A stretch of DNA of 64,000 bases from UBA4877 sp002399345 (GCA_036752905.1 DAIORT010000008.1:1-64000); one strand, 5' to 3'; positions 54,670 to 62,936 are shown, counted from the stretch's first letter. Made by a program: numbers and translations. The notes: generated by a model from the letters alone, not told the origin.

Positions 54670-55479
54670 CTATTTAATCGGAACCTTTACCACGAATTCG
54701 ATACAATCATCTGCATCGCGTTGTTCCAGGCTGGCCTTGATACCGGACTTTTTCATCATATCAACAGCTTGTTTGAAGGTATTTATATATATCCTTAGAT
54801 CCTTTAAAGCTTTTTTGACTGTCTGTTTATGTTTTACCTCAGGATCTTTGCTGGCGCAGATATCATTTATATATTTATCTATAAGAGCTTCAGTCTGCTT
54901 GACATTGAGGTCCTTACCGACTACCTTATCCAGGATGTCAAGCTGTGTCTTTTCATCAGGCAGCTTAAGCAACGCTCTCGCATGCCGCTCAGTTAAACCC
55001 TTGTCGATAATTATATCTCTTACATTCTGCGGAAGCTTTAGCAGCCGCAGTTTATTAGCTATAGTAGACTGGCTCTTTGAAAGCCTTCTGGCCAGTTCTT
55101 CCTGCGTAATATTATGATCACGAATCAGGTTGTAATAACCCTCGGCTTCCTCAAGGAAATTTAAATCTTCTCTCTGCAAATTTTCTAGAAGTGCCAAAAT
55201 AGCGGAATCCTCATCCATAATATCAACTATTATTGCGGGGATCTCTTCCAGTCCTGCAATCTGGGACGCTCTCAGCCTCCTCTCCCCGCTTACAAGTTCG
55301 TACACATCATCGGAAATCTTCCGCAGGGTGATTGGTTGAATAACACCATAATTTTTAATAGACTCAGAGAGTTCATCAAGGGATGCCTTAGAAATAAATC
55401 GCCTGGGCTGGTATGGATTCGGCCTTATCATATCTATGGGAATATAGCTGATTGACCGCTGATCGTTTGCTTCTATCAA
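54670..55479 (-). CDS. noc: Nucleoid occlusion protein Noc
   Basis: ParB paralogue of about 269 residues. The TTG start behind AAAGGGGTGGG is preferred to an ATG seven codons upstream with no ribosome site. It has the ParB box GERRLRASQ (near 72) and ENLQRED. Noc-like features are the helix-turn-helix KSQSTIANKLRLLKLPQNVR, the ITERHARALLKL-type segment and a C-terminal IKASLEQRDADDCIEFVVKV domain, which resemble Bacillus Noc more than Spo0J. Noc binds CCCGGG palindromes and blocks division over the nucleoid; a perfect candidate site occurs at 59142. Confidence 0.92.
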   Translation of the reverse strand: MIEANDQRSISYIPIDMIRPNPYQPRRFISKASLDELSESIKNYGVIQPITLRKISDDVYELVSGERRLRASQIAGLEEIPAIIVDIMDEDSAILALLENLQREDLNFLEEAEGYYNLIRDHNITQEELARRLSKSQSTIANKLRLLKLPQNVRDIIIDKGLTERHARALLKLPDEKTQLDILDKVVGKDLNVKQTEALIDKYINDICASKDPEVKHKQTVKKALKDLRIYINTFKQAVDMMKKSGIKASLEQRDADDCIEFVVKVPIK

Positions 55480-55641
55480 ATTACCCACCCCTTTCACCAT
55501 GAACGAATATCAAATAATTAACGCAAAATAATAAGTATAAAAATATATAAAAACATCTACAAAGATTTCATGTATTCTCTATATTAGTTCGACAATAACT
55601 ATATAATTCCTCCTTTTTTTGGAAAAAGATTAAATGAAACA

Positions 55642-56346
55642 TTACAGCGGATGCTTTTTGATCTTGGCTGTTGGCCGGGGATATTCCTTAGGAGTACCAG
55701 CATTTTTCTTAATGACAACAAGGGTATGCTTTATATCAGTCGACGGCAGTGTATACTCATATACGTTGTCCATCTTACAATGTAATATTTTAAATGACTT
55801 AGTTGCCTTGTTTATTTCCTCTTCAGGATGCGGACCCTTATATGCAACAAGCATTCCACCTGGTTTAACCAGAGGGGTACAGTATTCCGTTAGGATATTC
55901 AAACGAGAAATAGCTCTCGCAAAAACAATATCATATTTTTCCCTTAATAATTCGTCCCTGCCCATATCCTCGGCTCTTCTAACAAAAACTTCACCATCCA
56001 GTCCTAAGACATTTATGATTTGATCTACAAAGTTTGCTTTTTTACCAACCGACTCAGCATAATCCATCTCTATACTGCCGGCTGCTATCTTGAGTGGAAC
56101 ACCGGGAAAACCGGCGCCTGTGCCTACATCTATACATTTCTTACCTGCGATGTTTAAAAAAAGGAGAGGTGCCAGGGAATCACATATGTGTTTGATTATA
56201 AATTCTTTCTCATCTGTAATTGAGGTTAGATTCATAACCTTATTTTTTTCTATTACCATTTCATAGTGTTTTTCCAGTAGTTCCACATGAAACTTATTGT
56301 TTAATCCCATATCCTTAAGGGCCTTGAGCAAACATTCACTGTTCAA
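55642..56346 (-). CDS. rsmG: 16S rRNA (guanine-N7) methyltransferase RsmG
   Basis: 234 residues, S-adenosylmethionine-dependent, methylating G527 of 16S rRNA. The SAM-binding loop CIDVGTGAGFPGVPLKIA is near residue 70, and AISRLNILTEYC-type residues follow. TTG start overlapping the mnmG stop (TTGA), with GGGAGG upstream: tight translational coupling, as usual for this pair. Confidence 0.95.
   Translation of the reverse strand: MNSECLLKALKDMGLNNKFHVELLEKHYEMVIEKNKVMNLTSITDEKEFIIKHICDSLAPLLFLNIAGKKCIDVGTGAGFPGVPLKIAAGSIEMDYAESVGKKANFVDQIINVLGLDGEVFVRRAEDMGRDELLREKYDIVFARAISRLNILTEYCTPLVKPGGMLVAYKGPHPEEEINKATKSFKILHCKMDNVYEYTLPSTDIKHTLVVIKKNAGTPKEYPRPTAKIKKHPL
56279..56294. promoter_or_regulatory. 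Third, weak parS-like site in rsmG
   Basis: AGTTCCACATGAAACT matches the consensus TGTTNCACGTGAAACA at 13 of 16 positions. Degenerate; included because it lies in the expected parS territory. Confidence 0.35.
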
Positions 56347-58220
56347 CAGGCATATCCTCCCGTCCGTAGCTGCATAAGCAAAAATGATATATCGGAAGGA
56401 GATACCCCTGATATCCGGGAGGCCTGGCCTACGTTTATCGGACGCACTGCATCCAGCTTTTGCCGTGCTTCTGTGCTTAGTCCATTAAGTTTCTCATAAC
56501 AGATATCATCGGGTATAGATTTGTTTTCTAGCTTCTTAAAGGTTTCTACCTGCTGAATCTCCTTTTTAATGTAACCTTCATATTTTATCTCTATCTCTAT
56601 GGATGTTGCAGCCGTCGGCAGGATATCATGCGGCCTGCCATAGTCTATTTGCGCAAGACCGGCATAGTTTATTTCCGGCCTCTTCAAAAGCTCATACAGG
56701 CTTATGCCGGAATGTATATCACTGCTGCCGATACTATGAAGATAATCAATAACATCTCTCGTAGGTGATACCCTGGTCTTCTTTAGCCTTTCAATCTCAT
56801 CTTCTATCTGTCCTTTTCTTCCAAGATAACGACTATATCTTTCTTCAGTTACAATTCCGACTTTATGTCCTTTTTCCGTAAGTCTAAGGTCTGCATTATC
56901 ATGCCGTAAAAGCAATCTATACTCCGCGCGGGATGTCATCATGCGATAGGGTTCATTGGTCCCTTTGGTAACCAAATCATCTATTAAAACACCTATATAT
57001 GACTCGCTCCTGTCTAAGGTAAAAGGCTCCTCCCCCCGCAACTCGAGAGCAGCGTTCAATCCGGCCATCAATCCCTGGGCTGCCGCTTCTTCATAACCGG
57101 AGGTACCATTTACCTGTCCGGCAAAAAATAGTCCGTGTATATCCATATATTCCAGCCAGGGTGTGAGCTGCATGGGATCAATACAGTCATACTCGATGGC
57201 ATATGCATCACGCATTATCCGCACATGTTCCAACCCCGCTATGGTCTTCAAAAAAGCATGCTGTACATCCTCCGGCATACTGGTGGACATACCCTGCACA
57301 TACATCTCGGTGGTATTTAGACCCTCCGGTTCAATAAAAAGCTGATGTCTCTCCTTATTAGGGAATTTAACCACCTTGTCTTCAATAGAAGGGCAATATC
57401 TTGGACCTATCCCTTTTATCTTTCCACTGTAAAGCGGTGATCTGGATAAATTCCTTTTAATCAAATCATGGGTAGAATTATTTGTGAAGGTAAGATAGCA
57501 AGGCACCTGCCGTACATCAGTCTTGTCATGGATGTAGGAAAACGGCTGGGGCATTGAGTCACCCGGTTGAACATGCATCTTTTTAAAGTCAATTGTCCGC
57601 CTGTCCACCCTGGGGGGTGTGCCTGTCTTGAATCTCATAAGCTTTAAACCTAACTTCTTTAGATTTGACGTAAGCTCGGTAGCGGGATAAAGCCCATTGG
57701 GGCCGCCACTGTACATTATATCCCCAATTATGATCCTTCCACCCAGGTATGTCCCCGTTGTGACAATAACGGCTTTTGCACCATAAAGGGCTCCTGCCTT
57801 TGTCACCACCCCGGTGACATGTTTTCCCTCTACCTTAATCTCAGTAATCTCGCCTTGTATGACATCCAGGCCGGGGGTGCACTCCATGGTATGCTTCATT
57901 GAAGCCTGATATGATTTTTTATCACACTGTGCTCGTAGGGACCTAACAGCCGGTCCCTTACCTGTATTGAGTGTCCTCACCTGAATCATCGCCTTATCGG
58001 TGTTTATCCCCATCTCCCCGCCCAGGGCGTCTATCTCCCGTATGAGATGGCCTTTTGCTGGGCCTCCCATGGCAGGGTTGCAGGGCATCATGGCTATGCT
58101 GTCCAGATTTATAGCAAAAACTGCGGTTTTATATCCCATGCGTGCAGCGGCCAGGCCGGCTTCGCATCCGGCATGTCCCGCACCGATAACCGCAATATCG
58201 TAATCATTTACCTTAAACAT
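56343..58220 (-). CDS. mnmG: tRNA uridine-5-carboxymethylaminomethyl modification enzyme MnmG
   Basis: 625 residues, FAD-dependent partner of MnmE in wobble-U34 modification. FAD-binding GAGHAG at 13-18, the conserved NPAMGGPAKGHLIREIDALG near 50, and GTPPRVDRRT near 200. The C-terminal helical domain is complete. It lies between mnmE (33-nt gap) and rsmG, in the standard Firmicute order. Confidence 0.97.
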   Translation of the reverse strand: MFKVNDYDIAVIGAGHAGCEAGLAAARMGYKTAVFAINLDSIAMMPCNPAMGGPAKGHLIREIDALGGEMGINTDKAMIQVRTLNTGKGPAVRSLRAQCDKKSYQASMKHTMECTPGLDVIQGEITEIKVEGKHVTGVVTKAGALYGAKAVIVTTGTYLGGRIIIGDIMYSGGPNGLYPATELTSNLKKLGLKLMRFKTGTPPRVDRRTIDFKKMHVQPGDSMPQPFSYIHDKTDVRQVPCYLTFTNNSTHDLIKRNLSRSPLYSGKIKGIGPRYCPSIEDKVVKFPNKERHQLFIEPEGLNTTEMYVQGMSTSMPEDVQHAFLKTIAGLEHVRIMRDAYAIEYDCIDPMQLTPWLEYMDIHGLFFAGQVNGTSGYEEAAAQGLMAGLNAALELRGEEPFTLDRSESYIGVLIDDLVTKGTNEPYRMMTSRAEYRLLLRHDNADLRLTEKGHKVGIVTEERYSRYLGRKGQIEDEIERLKKTRVSPTRDVIDYLHSIGSSDIHSGISLYELLKRPEINYAGLAQIDYGRPHDILPTAATSIEIEIKYEGYIKKEIQQVETFKKLENKSIPDDICYEKLNGLSTEARQKLDAVRPINVGQASRISGVSPSDISFLLMQLRTGGYAC

Positions 58221-58253
58221 TATAATATCACCTATCCCGAGTATAATCCTGTC

Positions 58254-59630
58254 TTATTTGCCTACGCAGAAATTCTCAAATATCCTGTCAATTACTTCTT
58301 CTCCTGCAGTCTCACCAGTAATCTCACCTAATGCGTTCACAGCATTTAAAAGATCCACCGTTACAAGGTCTACAGGTGTCCCACTTTTCAATGTATCAAG
58401 AGCACTTTCAGCAGCATCCCTCGCCCTTTTTAGACATGCAAGCTGCCTTGAGTTTGTTATGACCGGACTGTCCATAGTAATGCCGCCGGTGTATATCAAC
58501 CCATATATATAATCGGTAAGTTCATTAAGGCCCGTACCATCCTTGAGGGAAGTTTTTATGAGCTTAGCGCCGGGAACCATACCGTATATATCATCCTCGC
58601 TTATTTCCTGGGCAAGGTCGGATTTATTAAGCAGAGCAATCGTATTTTTATCTTTAGCCAGATCTGCGATAGAATCATCCTCTTTAGTGAGACCGGAGGA
58701 TGCGTCAAACATTAAAAGTACAAGGTCGGCTTGACTGATAAGCGACTTGGACCGCTCCACGCCTATTTTTTCCACCTTATCCTGGGTATCCCTTATCCCT
58801 GCAGTGTCAATCAGCTTTATTGGTATACCCTTTATGCTTATATAATCCTCTATTACATCCCTGGTTGTACCCGGCACCTCAGTTACTATAGCCTTGTCTT
58901 CTTTTAAAAGAGCATTCAAAAGAGAGGATTTCCCTACATTGGGCTTACCTATTATAACCGTCCGCAGCCCCTCCCTGAGTATCTTGCCGACTGCAGAAGA
59001 GTTTATAAGCTTAGCCATTTTATCCATACACTCAGTAATGCCGGGCTTAAGTTCGACAATTTCCTCAACATCATCATCAGGAAAGTCCACATAGGCGTCT
59101 ATATGGGCCACCAGGTCGACAAACTGTGACCTGATAGAAGATATTTCCCGGGAAATATTTCCTGAAAGCTGCGCTACCGATGCTTTAAGTGCATCCTGGG
59201 AATTGGACTTAATCACGCCCATCACCGCTTCTGCCTGAGATAAGTCAATCCTGCCGTTTATAAAAGCACGGCGGGTAAACTCACCCGGCTGGGCAGGCCT
59301 GGCCCCAAACCTGAAGCAAAGTTCCAAAACACTTTTTAGCACGGTAAAGCCGCCGTGGCAGTTTATCTCCACCACATCTTCAACCGTGTACGTATGAGGC
59401 GCACGCATAACGGACACCAGAACCTCATCAACAGCCTTGCCGCTGTCCGGATCAATTATATGCCCGTAAACCATGCAGTGGCTTCTTGCTTTTCCCAGTC
59501 TCCGGCCAGCTGGGGCTGCAAAAAAGTTTTCAGCTATTCCAATTGATTTATCGCCGCTCATCCTAACAATCCCTATGCCCCCCTCTCCGGCAGGCGTGGA
59601 TATCGCAGCTATTGTATCAGTCACATTCAT
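58254..59630 (-). CDS. mnmE: tRNA modification GTPase MnmE
   Basis: 458 residues. The ATG at 59628-59630 behind GGGTGAG gives the family start MNVTDTIAAISTPAGEGG; a longer open frame reaching 59759 crosses the terminator upstream and is rejected. N-terminal tetrahydrofolate-binding domain, helical domain, G domain with GKPNVGKSSLLN, DTAG and NKSD, and the C-terminal catalytic cysteine in FCVGK. A perfect Noc-box palindrome lies inside the gene at 59142. Confidence 0.97.
   Translation of the reverse strand: MNVTDTIAAISTPAGEGGIGIVRMSGDKSIGIAENFFAAPAGRRLGKARSHCMVYGHIIDPDSGKAVDEVLVSVMRAPHTYTVEDVVEINCHGGFTVLKSVLELCFRFGARPAQPGEFTRRAFINGRIDLSQAEAVMGVIKSNSQDALKASVAQLSGNISREISSIRSQFVDLVAHIDAYVDFPDDDVEEIVELKPGITECMDKMAKLINSSAVGKILREGLRTVIIGKPNVGKSSLLNALLKEDKAIVTEVPGTTRDVIEDYISIKGIPIKLIDTAGIRDTQDKVEKIGVERSKSLISQADLVLLMFDASSGLTKEDDSIADLAKDKNTIALLNKSDLAQEISEDDIYGMVPGAKLIKTSLKDGTGLNELTDYIYGLIYTGGITMDSPVITNSRQLACLKRARDAAESALDTLKSGTPVDLVTVDLLNAVNALGEITGETAGEEVIDRIFENFCVGK
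59142..59157. promoter_or_regulatory. Noc-binding-site palindrome in mnmE
   Basis: TATTTCCCGGGAAATA, a perfect match to the Bacillus Noc consensus ATTTCCCGGGAAAT; symmetry extends to 18 bp (59141-59158). Confidence 0.75.
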
Positions 59631-59657
59631 TATTCTCACCCATAAACTATAGCTAAT

Positions 59658-59684
59658 ATAAAAAACCCAGCATACTATACTGGG
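59658..59684 (-). terminator. Intrinsic terminator upstream of mnmE
   Basis: Minus-strand CCCAGTAT-AGT-ATGCTGGG (8 bp, one G-U) followed by six T residues, 28 bp upstream of the mnmE start codon and at the end of a structured intergenic region. Confidence 0.88.
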
Positions 59685-59861
59685 CTCAAACCGATGCCAA
59701 AGCATTAGGTCGCGAAATGGTTCAGCAATTTTGCTTAGCCTCGTTGGCCGCACCTGCAAATCACAGTCACTACGTTTAAGTATTCTTGGTTTTTCACAGG
59801 TTTACCACCCTTGCATTGCACGATTTGCCACGGCCTTGGCAGTTGGTCTACAAACTGCTGA
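59658..59861 (-). ncRNA. Candidate structured RNA between khpB and mnmE
   Basis: About 200 nt transcribed from the minus strand after the khpB stop. Visible elements, 5' to 3': hairpin GCAGTT/AACTGC (59858-59839), overlapping alternative hairpin TGCCA-AGGCCG-TGGCA (59841-59826) whose loop can pair with CGGCC at 59750-59746, a long-range stem GCAAATC/GATTTGC (59828-59822 with 59762-59756), a small AGCAA/TTGCT hairpin, then the terminator. No known riboswitch or ncRNA consensus was recognised. It may be a leader controlling mnmE or a small RNA. Confidence 0.4.
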
Positions 59862-60488
59862 TTACTTTAATGATATAACAACCTTTCTGTGCGGATCTTC
59901 CCCCACGGAATACGTCTCAACCAAAGGATAATCCTGCAGAGATTCATGAATTATTTTCCGTTCATAGGGTGTCATAGGCTCTAAGACCACATTTTTATGA
60001 ATGGACACAGCCTTCTGTGCCATCCTTTCAGCTAGGTTTTTAAGTGTTGCTTCTCTTTTTTGCCTGTAACCCTCTGCATTCATAATCACATGAATGACCC
60101 TGCCTTCTTGTCTCTCCTTGTTAGCTACAAGATAACATAGATACTGCAGCGAATCCAGTACATCCCCATGATGACCGATTATAAGGCCGATGTTTGTCCC
60201 AAAAAATTCAACCTTCATTATATTCTCGTTTTCACTATAATCAATTAAAAAGTCCACATTTATATTGAATACCCTTAATATATCCTTTAAAAACTTCTTA
60301 GTCTCTTTTTCAGCATTATACTTTACTGTGACCCTCACCTTAGCATCTCTGAAACCAAAACCGAATAGACCCTTGCTGCCTTCATCAATAATCTCTATAT
60401 CAGCTTCATCTGCTGTAGCACTAAGCTCATCCAAGGCAAGTTTAACCGCTTTGTCAACTGTTTTAGCAGATTTTTCAGAAACCTTCAT
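59862..60488 (-). CDS. khpB: RNA-binding protein KhpB (Jag)
   Basis: 208 residues: N-terminal Jag domain (1-52, GSKGLFGFGFRDAKV), KH domain with GIIGHHG-type loop (IGLIIGHHGDVLDS, near 108) and a C-terminal R3H domain (MTPYERKIIHESLQ). Partner of YidC in the same operon and of KhpA in RNA binding and envelope control in Gram-positives. Overlaps yidC by 4 nt. Confidence 0.94.
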   Translation of the reverse strand: MKVSEKSAKTVDKAVKLALDELSATADEADIEIIDEGSKGLFGFGFRDAKVRVTVKYNAEKETKKFLKDILRVFNINVDFLIDYSENENIMKVEFFGTNIGLIIGHHGDVLDSLQYLCYLVANKERQEGRVIHVIMNAEGYRQKREATLKNLAERMAQKAVSIHKNVVLEPMTPYERKIIHESLQDYPLVETYSVGEDPHRKVVISLK

Positions 60489-61120
60489 CGGTTTGTCTCC
60501 CCTTTCAGACCTCCTGGTCTTTTATTTAAGAAATACTGCTGTACAATCTGAAAAAAGTTACTTACTACCCAATACACACCCAGGCCTGACGGTAATGTCG
60601 CCGTCATCCATATTATCATTATAGGCATCATGATATTCATCATAGTCTGGTTAGACTCGGAGTCTTTTGGAGTAACCATTGCTGAAGTAATATATGTTGT
60701 AACCCCTGAAAGAATTGGAAGAATATAAAATTTATCAGGTTTAGAAAGATCAGCAAGCCATAAAAAACTTGTACCGGCTAAAGCCGGATAATCTCGGAAC
60801 ATAGCAAACAATGCCCAAAGTATGGGAAGCTGTATAAGAAGAGGAAGACATCCCGACATAGGGTTGATATTATTCTTCTGGTAAAGCTCCATAACCTTCT
60901 GATTCATTGTTTCAGGATCATTTTTATATTTATTCTGAATTTTAGTAAGCTGAGGTTGTATATCCTGCATCTTCTTAGAAGACTTAATCTGCGGCAGAGT
61001 CAGTGGAATCAATATAAGTTTTATTGCCACTGTAAAAACTATAATGGCCAGACCATAACTGCCGGTAAATCCAAAAATATACTCAAAAATCGTACCCATA
61101 AATTGAGTTAAACCACTCAA
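60485..61120 (-). CDS. yidC: Membrane protein insertase YidC
   Basis: 211 residues, the short Gram-positive form (SpoIIIJ/OxaA type) with five helices. The cytosolic hairpin IKSSKKMQDIQPQLTKIQNK follows the first helix, and NPMSGCLPLLIQLPILWALF is the conserved core. No lipoprotein signal is evident, unlike Bacillus SpoIIIJ. Between yidD and khpB in the rpmH operon. Inserts proteins into the cytoplasmic membrane. Confidence 0.95.
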   Translation of the reverse strand: MSGLTQFMGTIFEYIFGFTGSYGLAIIVFTVAIKLILIPLTLPQIKSSKKMQDIQPQLTKIQNKYKNDPETMNQKVMELYQKNNINPMSGCLPLLIQLPILWALFAMFRDYPALAGTSFLWLADLSKPDKFYILPILSGVTTYITSAMVTPKDSESNQTMMNIMMPIMIIWMTATLPSGLGVYWVVSNFFQIVQQYFLNKRPGGLKGETNR

Positions 61121-61145
61121 ATTCTAAACCTCCCTAGATAATTGT

Positions 61146-61355
61146 TTATTTCAAAGGGTCAAAACCACCGCGATTCCATGGATTACACCTGCATATTCTG
61201 CATATGGCAAGCCATGAACCTTTTACAGCACCATATTTCTCCAATGCCTCCAGAGTATATTCGGAACACGTTGGATAAAAGCGGCAGCTCGGCGGTTTCA
61301 TAGGAGATATAAACTTCCTGTAAAATTTAACAAGGCTGATTAAAAACCTTTTCAC
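61146..61355 (-). CDS. yidD: Membrane protein insertion efficiency factor YidD
   Basis: 69 residues with the invariant cysteine motifs FYPTCSEYTLEAL and RICRCNPWNRGGFDP. A peripheral membrane protein assisting YidC. Placed between rnpA (1-nt gap) and yidC, as in most bacteria. Confidence 0.96.
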   Translation of the reverse strand: MKRFLISLVKFYRKFISPMKPPSCRFYPTCSEYTLEALEKYGAVKGSWLAICRICRCNPWNRGGFDPLK

Positions 61356-61356
61356 T

Positions 61357-61698
61357 TTAAATCCTCCCCAAAATTCCTGATCGTTTAAGGAGCTTTCCCA
61401 TACTGTGTCCCATCATATAATAATCAGCCTGTGCCGACATCTTTCGGGCAGCAATTACGATATCGTATCCAGTCTTTATATCAGGCTCCAGCCTTGCGTA
61501 ATTTTCCCGCATCAACCTCTTTATCCTGTTTCTTCTGACACTGTTGCCCATCTTCTTACTCACGGAATAGCCTATCCTGTTATTATTACCTTTATTAGGG
61601 AGAATATAAATAACCATGACTTTATCGGCATAGTATCTGCCTCTTCTATAAGCCCTGTTAAAATCTGCAGTTTTTTTGATTCTCAAAGTAAATTTCAT
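61357..61698 (-). CDS. rnpA: Ribonuclease P protein component
   Basis: 113 residues from the ATG giving the typical MKFTLRIKKTADFNRAYRRG start; the upstream extension is unlike the family. The RNR motif NSVRRNRIKRLMREN contacts the RNase P RNA. Immediately downstream of rpmH, sharing its promoter. Confidence 0.95.
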   Translation of the reverse strand: MKFTLRIKKTADFNRAYRRGRYYADKVMVIYILPNKGNNNRIGYSVSKKMGNSVRRNRIKRLMRENYARLEPDIKTGYDIVIAARKMSAQADYYMMGHSMGKLLKRSGILGRI

Positions 61699-61740
61699 AA
61701 AGGACCCCCATAATGCACAAAAGGCCACCACACTGCGGCC

Positions 61741-61875
61741 TTAAGCAGAAAGTCTCTTTCTCCCTTTAAGTCTTCTCTTAGACAGTACTTTGCGGCCGTT
61801 AGCCGTGCTCATTCTATTTCTAAAACCGTGTACCCTGCTTCTTTTTCTTTTTTTTGGTTGGAATGTCATTTTCAT
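61741..61875 (-). CDS. rpmH: 50S ribosomal protein L34
   Basis: 44 residues, MKMTFQPKKRKRSRVHGFRN onward, with the classic ending in basic residues. The ATG follows GGGAGG by 9 nt. First gene of the rpmH-rnpA-yidD-yidC-khpB operon under a consensus promoter. Confidence 0.97.
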   Translation of the reverse strand: MKMTFQPKKRKRSRVHGFRNRMSTANGRKVLSKRRLKGRKRLSA

Positions 61876-61918
61876 GTAAATACACCTCCCGCTTAGAACC
61901 TGTACGATAACTATAATG

Positions 61919-61947
61919 ATTATATCCTGCTTTATTATGCGTGTCAA
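61919..61947 (-). promoter_or_regulatory. Consensus sigma-A promoter of rpmH
   Basis: Minus-strand TTGACA (61942-61947), 17-nt spacer, TATAAT (61919-61924): perfect at both hexamers. Confidence 0.95.
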
Positions 61948-61997
61948 GAAAAGTTAATGGGAGGTAGAATATAAGAAAATAAATTTTTTTAAATGCT

Positions 61998-62026
61998 TTG
62001 CAACTAATGTATATTTGTATTACAAT
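61998..62026 (+). promoter_or_regulatory. Promoter of the GntR gene pair
   Basis: TTGCAA (61998-62003), 17-nt spacer, TACAAT (62021-62026). The -10 is buried in the operator below. Confidence 0.65.
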
Positions 62027-62044
62027 CAGTAATACAAATATACA
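62008..62044. promoter_or_regulatory. GntR operator, perfect 16-bp inverted repeat
   Basis: Arms TGTATATTTGTATTAC (62008-62023) and GTAATACAAATATACA (62029-62044) around a 5-nt spacer, covering the -10 element of the GntR gene: a textbook autorepression site. Confidence 0.85.
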
Positions 62045-62057
62045 AGGGGATGAATAC

Positions 62058-62450
62058 GTGAGATTAAAAATCGACATGTCGGGAAGTACTCCCATTTATC
62101 AGCAGATACGCAATCAAATCGTCTTCAAAATAGCTACAGGTCAGCTGAAGGCCGGCGACAAGCTTCCCACTATACGCCAGCTTGCCTGTGAGATAGGCGT
62201 TAATCCCATGACCGTCAGCAAGGCATACGGTATGCTTAAAGATGAAGGAGTTATCCTGATGGATCGAAGGCACGGTGCCCAGGTTAACCGCCCCCAGCCA
62301 AAGAAAAACGCTCTGGACATGGATTTTGACCGTGCAGCCATGCTCCTGATCTCTGAAGCATATACTAAGGGCGTTTCCCGGGAAGAACTTAAAAAACACA
62401 TATTGAAGCTCATAAATAATATTTATGTGCAGAGGGAGGATCAGTCGTGA
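62058..62450 (+). CDS. GntR-family regulator (YtrA type)
   Basis: 130 residues from a GTG after AAGGGGA; an ATG-initiated longer frame would begin inside the operator. Winged helix with STPIYQQIRNQIVFKIATGQ, LPTIRQLACEIGVNPMTVSK, and a short C-terminal dimerisation tail: the YtrA subfamily. These usually control membrane-protein or ABC operons encoded downstream; here the next gene is a small membrane protein that overlaps it by 4 nt. Confidence 0.9.
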   Translation: MRLKIDMSGSTPIYQQIRNQIVFKIATGQLKAGDKLPTIRQLACEIGVNPMTVSKAYGMLKDEGVILMDRRHGAQVNRPQPKKNALDMDFDRAAMLLISEAYTKGVSREELKKHILKLINNIYVQREDQS

Positions 62451-62851
62451 TTGTAACTTATATCATAATATTATGGCTTGTATTTGGAGTAACGACAGCT
62501 GGATCACTGTATTTCGCGCAGTATCACGATCATCAGATACTGGGGGTCATACTGTCAAAGGTGTATTCTCAACATGAAGAAGTAAAGAAGATATTAGTCC
62601 ATTTTGCCAAAACCTGTTGGATCGTTTTACTGCTTTCAGCTGCGTGCAGCCTTTTATTATTTGTCGAACCCATCAGGAGCCATGCGGATTTTATAATGAT
62701 ATTGATGATGATGGCCAATCTTTTTTCCAATTGGCTTGTCATTGGTCAATATCAAATGAGACTGCAGCATATAAAGGAACAACCGCGGCGCAGACTAATA
62801 CCCTGTATCATACGATCAGCAGCTGGTTATCCAAATAAGTTTTATATATGA
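62447..62851 (+). CDS. Small membrane protein downstream of GntR
   Basis: 134 residues from a GTG with GGGAGG upstream, co-translated with the regulator. Three probable membrane helices (about 4-22, 56-73, 80-100) followed by a basic tail with no clear similarity, which might reflect a frameshift truncating a longer membrane protein. No ATPase is linked. Family not recognised. A strong terminator follows. Confidence 0.6.
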   Translation: MIVTYIIILWLVFGVTTAGSLYFAQYHDHQILGVILSKVYSQHEEVKKILVHFAKTCWIVLLLSAACSLLLFVEPIRSHADFIMILMMMANLFSNWLVIGQYQMRLQHIKEQPRRRLIPCIIRSAAGYPNKFYI

Positions 62852-62860
62852 CACCATAAC

Positions 62861-62901
62861 AAAAAATACCGTATGGGCTTAATTCCCAAACGGTATTTTT
62901 A
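62861..62901. terminator. Bidirectional intrinsic terminator
   Basis: AAAAATACCGT...ACGGTATTTTT stem between converging genes (GntR pair and NCS2 permease), with an additional GGG/CCC inner pair. Confidence 0.9.
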
Positions 62902-62936
62902 TATACTCTAAACCGGATAAACTAACTATTCTGCAT

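Noticed and set aside
59631..59759. Longer mnmE reading frame starting at 59759
   Set aside because: The extension spans the intrinsic terminator and lacks a ribosome site; homologues start at MNVTDTIAAIST.
62365..62385. CCCGGG-centred Noc-like sequence in the GntR gene, and another near 10536
   Set aside because: Only about 11 of 14 positions match the Noc consensus, little better than expected for sequences sharing the core.
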